Positions 32,931-44,530 are shown, counted from the stretch's first letter. The stretch is 64,000 bases of DNA from Prostheceraeus crozeri (GCA_907163375.1 CAJQUW010005269.1:24048-88047); one strand, 5' to 3'. Notes: generated by a model from the sequence alone, not told the origin. Numbers and translations are program-made.

Positions 32931-34138
32931 ATAAGAATAGCTTGAATCTTAGCATGACACATTTGACACATTCAGAAATTAATAACATTTTGAATCAAAC
33001 TGCAATAACTTTTTACACCAGTGATAATTGGCATCTTTCTGGATTATGCTCACAAGGCGTCCTCTAATAATGAGCCTATTTACCTACTTTGTTGTGTCTG
33101 AGTTTTCAGCCTTCAATTATCGACATTTCGATCAAGTTCAAAAGCGATTGAATTTTATTTCTTGTGCTAGTAATTACTCGTAGCATAACAACACAACTGT
33201 AGACATGTATGTCCAGACAGTGAGTAGGCCTACTCATGTGGGGTGCAAATAATATTCAGACAATGTTTGTTTACGAACCTATGTTAATTGTCAAGCCACT
33301 GCTTGACGGTGTAATATCCTCTTAGTCTAACCCTTCAACATCAGAATCATTATTCCGACGCAACTCAGCGTGTAAATAACGTCACAATTAACCATTAACT
33401 AACTTCACCTTAAGATTATAAATCTTAAAAGTCACAAAAAAATGTTTTCTTTCATTTATACTCCTTTTTTAACGTTTCGTTTTAATATTTATTTCATTTA
33501 AGAGTTCATCATTTCATTTCTTGAATTTGATTTTCATATGATTTTATTTTATTTTTATCATGTTTTATTCATTTGTAAGCTTTAATAAATTTAATTTTCA
33601 TCTAGGGGTTTAACGTCTAACTTAAAACTAAGTTATTTGAGACAACTACAGATGTTTCACATGTTCAGTTTAATCTCCCTTTTGTTATGATTATATATAG
33701 ATAAACGTTACGTGACACTGATAGGGTCCAGATGGGAAAGGCTTAAGCGTCATCACGATGTTTAGATTAAGGTTTAGGATAGCGCCTCGAATTGTCCCTC
33801 TAGTCACAATTACATAATAAGGTTTATTAACGATTCTGCTTGAATTATCAAGTCATTAGGACTTCAGACCCTTGTCAGGTAAGCAGACAATTCCAGTCTT
33901 GTGAATTATTAATAACTTTTTTAGTATTAAGATACTCGTAATTTGAGTTGGTATTAAGAGGTTTTCTTTGCAGTAATAATTTATTTATTTATGGCTAATT
34001 AACTATTTTTTTTTTCAACTACCTAAATACGATTTTGTGATATTATTCACTTCCCTTTGCGACGGAATAAACTTGACCAATAACTCAAACTAGGAAAAAC
34101 AGATGTCTCTTCGATGCAGATTATTTATTCTTGCCGAA
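32931..34138. other. Intergenic, nothing recognised
   Basis: AT-rich. No supportable reading frame. The last part may be the tail of a further Penelope-like relic because a hammerhead-like motif follows on the - strand. Confidence 0.4.
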
Positions 34139-34171
34139 TTTTCGACAGACAGAGCGTCTGTCATCTTTCAG
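34139..34171 (-). ncRNA. Hammerhead-ribozyme-like motif with 7-bp stem
   Basis: On the - strand: CTGAAAGAT, then the perfect hairpin GACAGAC-GCTCT-GTCTGTC, then GAAAA. The box reads CTGA-A-AGA, one base longer than CUGANGA. No GIY-YIG relic is visible next to it, so it may be a solitary tail of a Penelope-like copy. Confidence 0.4.
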
Positions 34172-34435
34172 GGCAAACGACACAATGTAACTTCAATGTC
34201 CAGCAATACGCGCAAACTACAATTGAACACTCTTTATGACAGAACGGAATTTGGCTAAATCGTGCCATACATCCATAAAACAAAAGGGTTAACAGCAAAA
34301 GTAACTAAATGAAACCAGAACTCAAGAAATACACATACAACTGACAGAAAGCATCATAAAATAAACTACTAATAATTGCAAAACAAATAAAATAAAGCTG
34401 AAAGCAACAAAAGAATGAAGCCCTTACCTAAAATT

Positions 34436-34808
34436 AAAACAATTACGATTGCTATCAACCGGATTATGCAGCAAGGAGACACAGTTGATGTCATCAAGTT
34501 CTACAGAGAAGTTTGTGAACTTTTTTTCGTGCGCCTGCAAAATTTTTTAATAATCATCGGAAGGGCCAACATGATCGAGAAAACTTCTACGCAATGATCT
34601 GAATTCTTCGAATCTGAAGGAATCACCACGATCGGAGCATTTTGAAAGAATCCACAACAATCCGCAAGCGACGTACGACTATTTTTCCTATCTCTGCAAG
34701 GTACTAAAGATTTCTTTTTGCCCACTTAATAAGTTCCTGCATGTGCCATCGTTTTGAATCAGTTTGCACTTCTAGCAAAGTGATGCAGTCAAACAACCTA
34801 ATTCTGTG
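34436..34808 (+). mobile_element. hAT-type MITE family E, copy 4 (5'-truncated)
   Basis: Matches the right three quarters of the copy at 2444-2965 and ends with the same terminus CTAATTCTGTG (34798-34808). The left terminus is missing, so no target duplication can be tested. Confidence 0.7.
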
Positions 34809-36389
34809 TGGAGACCAGATATCTGAGCTATTGAGATAACATGGATATCCATCAATACGATTTATGTTTAGGTCTAACGTGAAAAATCTAAATCTTACTC
34901 AATAGTAAAGAAACGGATCTAGCGCAAGCATAGTGACTCGCATATGGAAGTTTTGTCGCACGAAGAGTTCTCTCAGGGTCAAATCGCTACTCGTTGTTAT
35001 GCTTCAAAGTCGTCGGCAATGCTTGTTCAACGGAATATGACTTCTGGAAATTCTTATGCAGCAAACCGACGAAATTGTGGACGCCATAAGATGACCGATT
35101 CAGAGAGCGTAGGCCTACTGTTCGACAAGAGAGGATAAAGGCAGAAGCGTGTTCAGAAAAGGGTATTTCCACATTTCGTGAGTGCTGGTTTCCGGAAAAC
35201 AGCGAGATGCTTATGAAAGACGGAGGAAGACTTCCCTGCCACACTGTCCTTGTTGTGAAGCGACATTTTGATGACATCAGCGCCACTATGTTGGAAGGAA
35301 CATCTCCGATGTAAACCATTCAGAACATTCATGCGCTATCATGGTGCATCGGCTTCATAAGATATTATATAAGATATTTGGGTTGCTAATTATAAAACAA
35401 TAACGCAGCGTTATCATGTCCAAATGGAAGTTTCTTATCTAAATGTCGGTAGAAATATTTTGTGTTTGAGTGCCTGGTGTCTGTGGAACAATCAATAGAT
35501 GTCTATATTGTGGCATAATGTTGGCATGCATGCCTTTTTAATGTATTGACAAGGGTGAAAGATAATATGACGCCAACAAGTAGCTAGCTGTAAAAAACTA
35601 AAAAATATGGGTGGTCCCAATAAAATGTCGCAGGCTGTAAATAGGCCTACATCTTCAATAATTATCATTGAATCATTGAATAGACCTGGCCTACTCGAAA
35701 TATTAAGTTTTATACAGATGTCGATCATCCAGTTTACATTGAAGTTTAATGTAAATCATGTATTTGAATGGAAGCATGATAAGACATGCTAGCATCAAAT
35801 GTATGAATACAAATTAATTACCTTACAGAATTTATTAGCATCATTCGCGGCCATAACGGACATAATTACTCATCAAGTGCCGGAGTCTTCAGAGCTACCC
35901 TACGCTTAGTTTCGGCATGTCTGATAATTGGGGCAGTCTGGAAGAAGCGCAACGTCAGTGAGCCTGAAGAAAATAATCTTTTTGAGTAACTGCACATGTC
36001 ACTTTGTTTTTATGCACTAAATGTTGATGTTCTATCATTTCTACAATTGCTGTGATGAAAATAGTTTATGTATTCATTTATACATGTACTCATGTTGTGT
36101 TTTTCAGAATCTCGAGTACTCCAGTAGAGAATCCGTCGCAGGTCGGAAATTCAAGTGACCTGTTGACAAGAAAAGAAAGATTCGAGCATCACAGCTTGAT
36201 GGACTGATATACTGTGTTGGTTCCGCAAATGTCTCCTCCAAATCAGTCGGAGAATGCGCTGAATGCGAAAAGTGCATTTGTGTTGCTCCTCCAGCAAGTT
36301 CATTTACCAGCTTACGAAAATTTGACGAAGAATCACATTTGATGTATCCTAATAGTACACTGTAGACCATAGACCGACAATTATCCTAC
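34809..36389. other. Intergenic, no certain gene
   Basis: Frames of 64-110 codons occur on both strands at 34944-35319 and 36104-36370 but show no family motif. A possible acceptor (tgtgtttttcag at 36095-36106) precedes an open stretch, without a partner donor. Left as unassigned. Confidence 0.35.
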
Positions 36390-36696
36390 AAAATTACTTA
36401 CAAAATCAACCGACAATTGTCACCTCCAATATCCTGCGATATCCGACGAATTTATAGGTTCTCCACCGATATCAAAACAGATGCTTTGTATGCAAATTAA
36501 CTAAACAGAAACTGTTGAATATTGATTAATTTTTTCGATTAGTGATTGCTTGATTTATCTGTACTATTGTGTGGCAAAACCATGATTCATTTTGACATAA
36601 TCTAATTAATTACCATAAATACATTTTTGTTAAAATTTAAGCTATAATTCATTGCTATTCATTTAGTCGCTTTTTGTCAGATATTGTAGGTGTTCA

Positions 36697-37062
36697 GTGG
36701 CAATTATCCTACAAGCACTAACAATGACCAAAAAAATAGATTTTTTTAGTGTTTTAGCGTTTATGATAAGTGTAGAAAATTATCTTTCTAGTAAATTGCG
36801 ATTTTTTATAGTGAGAAGAAATATAGTTAAAAGAATAGTTGATCTGACATTTGAAGAACTTAAAACCGCTAGAAATTAGATACATGCACTGATCACTATC
36901 ATTTATTCGAAGAATCAATACGAAAAATTTGGATAAAGAGATCCATTAGATTATGTCGTCAACAATTTGAAATTACTGATGCTCGTAAAAGAAAAGAAAC
37001 ACGAAAAAGAAGAATTCTGCCGAAATCGGCATTACATAGGCCTAATAAAATGAGATGTCTTT
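36697..37062 (+). other. Left-arm copy of an unassigned arm reading frame
   Basis: Related to the 124-codon frame in the right arm (40504-40878, -). Here it begins near 36730 with MTKKIDFFSVLAFMISVENY and is broken after FEELKTARN by a 1-bp difference from the other arm (ctagaaatt versus ctagcaaatt). The continuation IKRSIRLCRQQFEITDARKR then KETRKRRI is present in another frame. Strongly basic C-terminus. No family recognised. Confidence 0.35.
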
Positions 37063-37685
37063 GAAAATGAATGTTTCAGTTTTCAGAATGTTTGCCACAT
37101 GCCTCGTATTTTATTTAATAGATGTTTCTTGTTTCAATCCTCTCACAATCGATTTGTCGCATCATTCTCTATGAGTTCTTAGGTTTTATCATTTAGCACA
37201 TTTAACGTTAGAATGTTTATATTTCAAATTATTGAATTATAAATATATGATTATCTGTTTAATTTCACGTTTTGTGATATTCATATTCATGCCATGCTCT
37301 TGTCATGCTATATCATAGAATATTCTTTATTGGACTGAGATTGGGTTCATTTGTTATGTTATCATTAAGTTTTCTTGAAATTATACCGTCCAGCTGTGTG
37401 CATCACAAATGTTTCTTTAATGTGACGCAAAACTGAGCGACAATAAGCTGGTTGGCACCCGGTGATATCCCCACCGATGAGTGGATAATACTGAATGATA
37501 TTCAGGGGGACCCAGTATCATGCTTTTAATTGTCTCAATTTCATGTGCTTCTTTATACGCTATTTATCATTTCAGATAAAAGCAATCATCAATCGCAGTC
37601 ATGAAAGCACGATCGAATGCGCCTGGCATCTCAAAGAAGGTAATTCAAAGTTATGTGTCAGACAAAAACAATTAATCCGAATGTA

Positions 37686-39882
37686 CAGGGTCGGCAAAAA
37701 TAAGTGGGACACGTATTTTTCAGTGTCATTTCTTCCATCAAATGACTTTAGAATGTTGTGCATCTAATTGATCGATATTATTCTCGTTAAGTAACCACCA
37801 TTAGTGTTCAATATTCCACTAGCACTTCATTATAAGTTTACTTCATGTCATTCAGGTGAAATTTAGGCCCACTCAAGTCATTGAATGCCCAATAGGCACA
37901 GAAAGGCAAAAACACAATTTCGGAAACCCTCCCACTTTATAAGTTATTTTGCTTCAAAATCATCATGCCTTATTAATAGTGACAAATATTCAATTGAAGC
38001 ATTCGACACTTCATAATTTTGTGATTAATGATTTGTCTTGAATGTCTGTCAGTAAGCCATAGTAGGCCTATCGATCTTCTGTCATCATCACTAAAAAAAA
38101 AGCAATTTTGTCGTAGAATAGCTTTATTGAAAGGCACAGATTTATTGTCAAATCTGTTGTCAGCTTTCTATGAACAGATTATTGTCAAATCTATTGTCAG
38201 CTTTCTATGAACACATTATTTTCATGTGAGACGCTGCTTGTTCGCATCACTTATAATTTGAAAAAATTGAATTTGAATATGAAAAGCAAGATTAAGTCAT
38301 TATCGCGCTATTGAAGTCAATTGAATCTTTCAGACACCTCCAATGATGAGCAACATGACAAATATCCAACGTCTACAAATTATTACTTCGAGAGAGAACA
38401 TCTAAATCCATACGTGAAATTGCAGATGAGTTGAATGTTACAAAGAGTGCTGTTGGGAGACTAGTGAAAGAAACTGGTTCGCATGAATCGCAAAAGTCTT
38501 TGTGTGGTCGTCATCGAGCAACAACTGAAGCTGAAGACCGAATGATTGTCCGGATCAGCAAACGCAATCCTCATGCCAGTTCTGTGGACATCCAAGGAGA
38601 GATGTCAGCATTCGGGACAAACCTTAGCGAGCGAACTGTTAGGAATCGACTGACTGAGGTGGGTCGAAGTGCGTATAAACCAATACCAGCCAAGTTCTAA
38701 CTGACAACATGAAGGCTAAGCGTCTGCAGTGGGCAAAGGATCACCAGGATTGGACCATTGATATGTGGAGATCAGTAAGTTGATGTCAAAATGATACCCA
38801 CAAATAAAATGTAAAACTACAATTTTTATTGCAGTTTATTTTCTCGGACGAGACGATGGTAGAGTTGCAGCCTCCCCAGACACAATTCGTTCGTCGCTCG
38901 TGGAATGAAGCCGTGTCAGAGGTCCATATGCGCCAGCAGTTTAAGCATCCTGTAAAACTCATGTTCTGGGGCTGCATGAGCTTCGAAGGAATGGGACGAC
39001 TCCACCTTTGCGAGGGCTCAATGAACGCTGACCAGTATCTGACCGTACTGCAGCATCGTGTTGCGCCCCAGTCAGCAGAATGGTACGAAGGAACTGATTG
39101 GGTATACCAGCACGATTTGGCCCCATGCCACACTGCAAAGAGGGTGAAATCATTCATGATTTCGAAAGGGTTTGAAGTATTGCAATGGCCAGGAAATAGT
39201 CCTGATTTAAACCCCATTGAGAACCTGTGGGGTTGCCTCAAAAATCGATTTCGTAAGCTGGGAATTCAGCAGAAATCAGAGGCAATCCGATGGTTTTTGA
39301 ACACTGCCCACCACTGTGATGATGTCATCACAATCTGTGAAAATCTCGTCAATTCCATGCCTGATCGAATCGAGAGGTGTATTGCAGCAAGAGGAGGACA
39401 CATCAGGTATTGATGAGTTTTGGATCAGTTTATTTGCCTTTCAATAAAGTTACCCTACGACAAAATTGTTTTTTTAGTGATGATGGCAGAAGATCGATAG
39501 GCCTACTATGGCTTACTGACAGAAATTCAAGACAAATCATTAATCACAAAATTATGAAGTGTCGAATGCTTCAATTGAATATTTGTCACTATTAATAAGG
39601 CATGATGATTTTGAAGCAAAATAACTTATAAAGTGGGAGGGTTTCCGAAATTGTGTTTTTGCCTTTCTGTGCCTATTGGGCATTCAATGACTTGAGTGGG
39701 CCTAAATTTCACCTGAATGACATGAAGTAAACTTATAATGAAGTGCTAGTGGAATATTGAACACTAATGGTGGTTACTTAACGAGAATAATATCGATCAA
39801 TTAGATGCACAACATTCTAAAGTTATTTGATGGAAGAAATGACACTGAAAAATACGTGTCCCACTTATTTTTGCCGACCCTG
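37686..39882 (+). mobile_element. Tc1-family transposon (DD34E) with ~450-bp TIRs
   Basis: A 2197-bp element with ends CAGGGTCGGCAAAAATAAGT and its complement, flanked by TA. The TIRs extend to about 38136 and 39435. The unique centre holds a frameshifted transposase with a 60-bp intron. Just inside the left TIR a 37-bp unit is duplicated (38144-38180 and 38181-38217). It sits exactly at the dyad of a larger inverted repeat. Confidence 0.85.
38350..39413 (+). pseudogene. Tc1 transposase with a 60-bp intron, frameshifted
   Basis: Starts near the ATGs at 38347-38359 (MTNIQRLQIITSRENI), shifts frame near 38403, then SKSIREIADELNVTKSAVGR (helix-turn-helix), a second HTH region with TNLSERTVRNRL, and another shift near 38697 before LTDNMKAKRLQWAKDHQDW. 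Exon 1 ends AGATCA|GTAAGT (38774/38775) and exon 2 begins after TTTTTATTGCAG at 38835, keeping phase 0 and giving WRS-FIFSDET. Exon 2 is fully open (to the TGA at 39411-39413): catalytic FIFSDET, VYQHDLAPCHTA and NSPDLNPIENLWG give a DD34E triad by my count (34 residues between the second D and the E). It is inactivated by the two shifts in exon 1. Confidence 0.75.
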
Positions 39883-40503
39883 TACATTCGGATTAATTGT
39901 TTTTGTCTGACACATAACTTTGAATTACCTTCTTTGAGATGCCAGGCGCATTCGATCGTGCTTTCATGACTGCGATTGATGATTGCTTTTATCTGAAATG
40001 ATAAATAGCGTATAAAGAAGCACATGAAATTGAGACAATTAAAAGCATGATACTGGGTCCCCCTGAATATCATTCAGTATTATCCACTCATCGGTGGGGA
40101 TATCACCGGGTGCCAACCAGCTTATTGTCGCTCAGTTTTGCGTCACATTAAAGAAACATTTGTGATGAACAGAACTGGACGGTATAATTTCAAGAAAACT
40201 TAATGATAACATAGCAAATGAATCCAATCTCAGTCCAATAAAGATTATTCTATGATATAGCATGACAAGAGCATGGCATGAATATGAATATCACAAAACG
40301 TGAAATTAAACAGATAAACATATATTTATAATTCAATAATTTGAAATATAAACATTCTAACGTTAAATGTGCTAAATGATAAAACCTAAGAACTCATAGA
40401 GAATGATGCGACAAATCGATTGTGAGAGGATTGAAACAAGAAACATCTATTAAATAAAATACGAGGCATGTGACAAACATTCTGAAAACTGAAACATTCA
40501 TTT

Positions 40504-40878
40504 TCAAAGACATCTCATTTTATTAGGCCTATGTAATGCCGATTTCGGCAGAATTCTTCTTTTTCGTGTTTCTTTTCTTTTACGAGCATCAGTAATTTCA
40601 AATTGTTGACGACATAATCTAATGGATCTTTTTATCCAAATTTTTCGTGTTGATTCTTCGAATAAATGATGGTGATCAGTGCATGTATCTAATTTGCTAG
40701 CGGTTTTAAGTTCTTCAAATGTCAGATCAACTATTCTTTTAACTATATTTCTTCTCACTATAAAAAGTCGCAATTTACGAGAAAGATAATTTTCTACACT
40801 TATCATAAACGCTAAAACACTAAAAAAATCTATTTTTCGGTAATTGTTAGTACTTGTAGGATAATTGCCACTGAACAC
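40504..40878 (-). other. Right-arm 124-codon reading frame, unassigned
   Basis: An open frame reading inward from the right arm: KIDFFSVLAFMISVENYLSR, IVKRIVDLTFEELKTASKLD, then a basic tail with RKRKETRKRRILPKS. It ends RPNKMRCL. The left arm has the same sequence with a 1-bp disruption. It could be an exon captured when the palindrome formed, or chance. The basic end suggests nucleic-acid binding or a nuclear signal, but I recognise no domain. Confidence 0.35.
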
Positions 40879-41178
40879 CTACAATATCTGACAAAAAGCG
40901 ACTAAATGAATAGCAATGAATTATAGCTTAAATTTTAACAAAAATGTATTTATGGTAATTAATTAGATTATGTCAAAATAAATCATGGTTTTGCCACACA
41001 ATAGTACAGATAAATCAAGCAATCACTAATCGAAAAAATTAATCAATATTCAACAGTTTCTGTTTAGTTAATTTGCATACAAAGCATCTGTTTTGATGTC
41101 GGTGGAGAACCTATAAATTCGTCGGATATCGCAGGATATTGGAGGTGACAATCGTCGGTTGATTTTGTCAGTAATTTT

Positions 41179-41925
41179 TTTATCTTATTGAGTGCTTACA
41201 ATCCGTAAATTGTGACTTATCAAATGTCTTACATTTGTAAGCAGGTGTCAGAATAAGGTGTTAAAAAATGCGGTTGTTTGAGGGTTAAGGACCCCACCAT
41301 TGTTAAAATTAAATAATAAACCATTTATCTCTTTGAATTGAAATCAGAAGCATTGCACACAAAAAAACTCGAAGCACGATAGGGCAAAAATACTGTGTGC
41401 TCAAGTGTAAGACATGCGCACTCAAAGTGATGCAGTATCATGTATCATTTCACACAGATTATGGAATTCGGAAAGCCATTTTACAAAAAGGAGTTGTAGA
41501 AATCCTCTTATTTTGAAGAGAACTCATTGGTACTTCATTTTCTGATTAACTTGCCTGGAGTCCGTAAAAGACCCCACTCCACCAACCAACCGCTAGTCTA
41601 GCATTCCTTGTAGGTTGTCAAGTTATAACTGCAACCGAAAACACAGATGATTGCAAACAGAGTCTATATTGAAGATACCAATCAATTAAGCAAAAATAAT
41701 TGACTAAGTTAAATTGAGAAACTTGTAACAAAAGCTTATTGTTAATTTCATGTCATCTTTCAGATCAGGAAATAAAAGAAAAAGGAGATTCTTTTATAGA
41801 ATTTAATAGCAAATATTACTTCATTGATTAGAAATCTTATAAGAAATCTATAAGAAATCATATAAAGAAGATATCTTAAGTTGAATCTTATCTTGTGACA
41901 AGATTGTGTTCCTCTGTTCATCTGA
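41179..41925. other. Intergenic / 3' flank of the Ig gene, nothing recognised
   Basis: Would contain the 3' untranslated region of the - strand gene that ends at 41926. I did not find a convincing polyadenylation signal. Confidence 0.4.
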
Positions 41926-42510
41926 CTAGTAACGCGCATCTACTGATTCAGCTTCAGCTTCAGCTTCGTCATCCGTTGAATCGAATAGAGAGACTTCACT
42001 TGCGGGGTCAGACTGCCATATACTGTTCATCATCCAACGGAAATACAAGATAGTGAGAACTACAAACAACATAAGCGCAAACACAACAACGACAACAACG
42101 TAAGTATCAGTTTTGAGAGGCGTATTTACGACACCGACGGAGAATTGCGATTCAGATATCCCGTGTTTGTTGGATGCGTGACAAATCCATATACCATTGT
42201 CAATGAAAATGGTATTGCTAATTTCTAATATTAAAAAGAGATATGACCTCGATTTAACATTATAGACCGCGAATTTGCCAGTTTTGTTAGAAACAGCGCT
42301 CCCAAATCTTGACCACGATGCTTCTGCTGCGTCCTTTGAGTGAATTGTGCAATTCAAAACAGCTTTTTCTCCACGGTCTACGGATACTTTAAAATTTCCT
42401 GTGATGACAGGAACTTTACTTTTCACGGTTGTTGTTGTTGTTGTTAGCTGTTGTATGATGAGGAAACTGAAAATTTGAAATTTAATCCAAAATATCGACG
42501 TAGCAGACAT
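41926..42510 (-). CDS. Single-pass membrane protein with one immunoglobulin domain
   Basis: A 194-codon, apparently intronless open frame. Residues about 5-22 are a hydrophobic signal peptide (IFWIKFQIFSFLIIQQL), then a run of six Thr (a GTT microsatellite in the DNA). An Ig domain spans about residues 35-128: VLNCTI (Cys54), ASWSRF (Trp66), and DNGIWICHASN (Cys110), the standard Cys-Trp-DxGxYxC arrangement with Trp replacing the usual Tyr. There are N-glycosylation sites at NCT (53) and NKT (75). Residues about 137-157 (VVVVVVFALMLFVVLTILYF) form a transmembrane helix followed by RW, then an acidic tail ending SVDARY. The layout is a type I cell-surface adhesion or receptor-like protein. Ligand unknown; a fragment of a multi-Ig gene is possible but the start, TM and stop look complete. 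Confidence 0.65.
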   Translation of the reverse strand: MSATSIFWIKFQIFSFLIIQQLTTTTTTVKSKVPVITGNFKVSVDRGEKAVLNCTIHSKDAAEASWSRFGSAVSNKTGKFAVYNVKSRSYLFLILEISNTIFIDNGIWICHASNKHGISESQFSVGVVNTPLKTDTYVVVVVVFALMLFVVLTILYFRWMMNSIWQSDPASEVSLFDSTDDEAEAEAESVDARY

Positions 42511-43219
42511 TCCACCAAATTATCTGAAAAGAAAGCCAAATGCAAGGTTTTAAAATTTAAAAGGGACGTTTGAGACAACGTATCTATAAATTGAACGCAA
42601 GGTATACACTACAAACGTGACCTCAAATCAGAATGGCGTAGAACTTGCACAAGTTAGTCATATTGTCTTTGAGTCATATCGCACGCACCTGATCGCATGA
42701 TTTTAGATCACGACTCTGGCAACTCGATACCGAGCAGGTAGCTAATGTTGTTTCACAAAATTATTAAAACGACGATGAAGATGTAATAATTCGAAGATGA
42801 ATTGCGCAAATAGAACCCTAATTTTTGAAAATGAACCTTTTCATGAAGAAATATCATTCTATTTTAGAGGGAACGCGATTTACAGTTATGCACTTGGGTC
42901 ATTCCACGACGATTCACCCAATGGCATGTGGCACCTAATCAAACTTTGCATCCAGCATCTGATCGGTGTAAAGGAATTCTTGTATCAATTTCAATTGGCA
43001 ACTGGCATGTAGAACGGAGCTACATGCCTCCAAAGATGGTGAAAAAATAGGCTACGCGAAAAAACAAACAATTTAAACTTATTTTACAACTTTCTATATT
43101 CTTGTTACCCATAATAGCTATAATAAGAGTTTTTAGTAATCTCAATAGATTTTGTAAAGAAAGACTTACATCAGAAAGACAATTGTAAAGAAAGACACAA
43201 TCATTCTCAACGGATCTAC
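42511..43219. other. 5' flank of the Ig gene / intergenic
   Basis: Contains the presumed promoter of the - strand Ig gene, but I see no clear TATA box. A 71-codon frame at 42797-43012 has no family features. Confidence 0.4.
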
Positions 43220-44530
43220 GATTGAAAATGAAGAAAAAGATTAAATTCCTGGAGAAGAAATACACTGATGAAGAAGACATGCCAAATGTAATGGATGGAG
43301 TTTATGTCGGTGATCAGAATATTGAACATTTTTCGTCAGATGCAGCTTGTTTTTGGTGCATGCACCATTCAAGAAGAAGAAAGAAAATTTCCACCAAGTT
43401 TCTCACTAGATGAAAAGGTGGACATTACCAAATGTGAGGTTCAAGTTGAGAAATCACTTGCAAAATTTAGATGGTCTATAAGCAACAAAGATGAAACAAC
43501 AAACATTCTTCAAACCGAAAATGAACAAACTTCCATGAATGTTGAAACAAATACAATTGATTTCAGAAAAATGACAGCCACAGACTTGCCATTCAATAGA
43601 AGAATCTTCTTGCCAAATCCACTTGATTATGAACATGAAATCAGCCTTCAATACTAGAAAAATCAATTAATGAGTAAAATAAAAGACTATTCATTAGTAA
43701 ATAACGATTCGGATATAAAATGGCACAACCTGACAAGTAAAGAAGAAAGTGGTCTCAAATCACTTATCAAAAGAGAAAAGAAAGGAGACATTGTCATCTA
43801 TCAAACTGATAAAAGTGGGCGATTCTCAGTCGACACAAAAAGTATTACAAAGAAATGAGTAAACAACATATTGCAAATGACATTGACATTACCGAATGTG
43901 AAATCACGAAAATTGAACAGCAAATGAACGCACATGCAGTATTTTGGACAAGAATACTACAGGCTGGACATTTTACCAACAATCATTTGAGAATCAGAAA
44001 TAACATGATCAACAATTGTAGTAATATACCTCCACTATACACGTTGAGAAAAGATCACAAAGAATGCTTGGATACATAAGTAGGTCCTCCAGGTAGACCA
44101 GTTTGCGGATCGGTTAACCTTCCGAAAAATCGATTATCTCACCTGTTGAGTATTATTCTATCACAAATCTGAATAAACGATAAAAGACTGTTTGCCTCAA
44201 CACAGAAGAACTAATTGCTGACTACAACAGAGTTAATGATTTAAATTCAACACAAAATATCATAATAGGCTCAGCAGATGTTAAAGCTTTATACTTCAGT
44301 CTGAACATTGAATTTACTATTGAAAAAGTTTGTGAACTGCTTGAAAAATTAGAAATCAAAATGGAAGGTATAGACGATCGTGAAATAGGTTTATATCTTT
44401 CTTTGAATAAATCCAAAGAAGAACTTATTGTTAATGGCGTCATACGGGAGGACATTGGTATATCTCATTTTTCAAAAGAAAAAATAGGTTTTCTGCTCCC
44501 AATTCTATATTCGACGCAGCAAATGAAATA
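43220..44530 (+). pseudogene. Penelope-like reverse transcriptase relic
   Basis: Frames 43295-43657, 43670-43858 and 43855-44079 and the following sequence carry a recognisable RT N-terminal half: EESGLKSLIKREKKGDIVIY, QTDKSGRFSVDTKSI, then a helical MSKQHIANDIDITECEITKI region, IPPLYTLRKDHKE, GPPGRPVCGSVNLPKNRLSH and, near 44270-44310, the palm motif GSADVKALYFSLN. These resemble the Penelope-like RT group common in aquatic invertebrates. It has several stops and frame changes, with neither the catalytic YIDD-type box nor a GIY-YIG domain after it. Subclass uncertain. Confidence 0.6.

Larger units (their letters stand above)
36390..41178. repeat. 4.8-kb inverted repeat centred on a Tc1 transposon
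   Basis: The left arm (36390-38136) is the reverse complement, at very high identity, of the right arm (39435-41178). The dyad is at about 38784. The arms have two layers. The inner 451 bp on each side are the terminal inverted repeats of a Tc1 element (37686-39882). The outer ~1.29 kb on each side lie beyond the TA target dinucleotides (37684-37685 and 39883-39884), yet they continue the mirror symmetry without a break (ccgaatgTA ... TAcattcgg). A few percent of positions differ between arms, so this is not one read copied twice. Each outer arm carries a related reading frame pointing inward. Confidence 0.8.

Noticed and set aside
35000-35320. Possible THAP- or zinc-finger-like exon (cysteines and a KRHFDD-like phrase)
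   Set aside because: The cysteine spacing does not fit a THAP domain and the frame is interrupted.
36095-36370. Possible acceptor and exon after tgtgtttttcag
   Set aside because: No partner donor, no domain, and equally long frames on the opposite strand.
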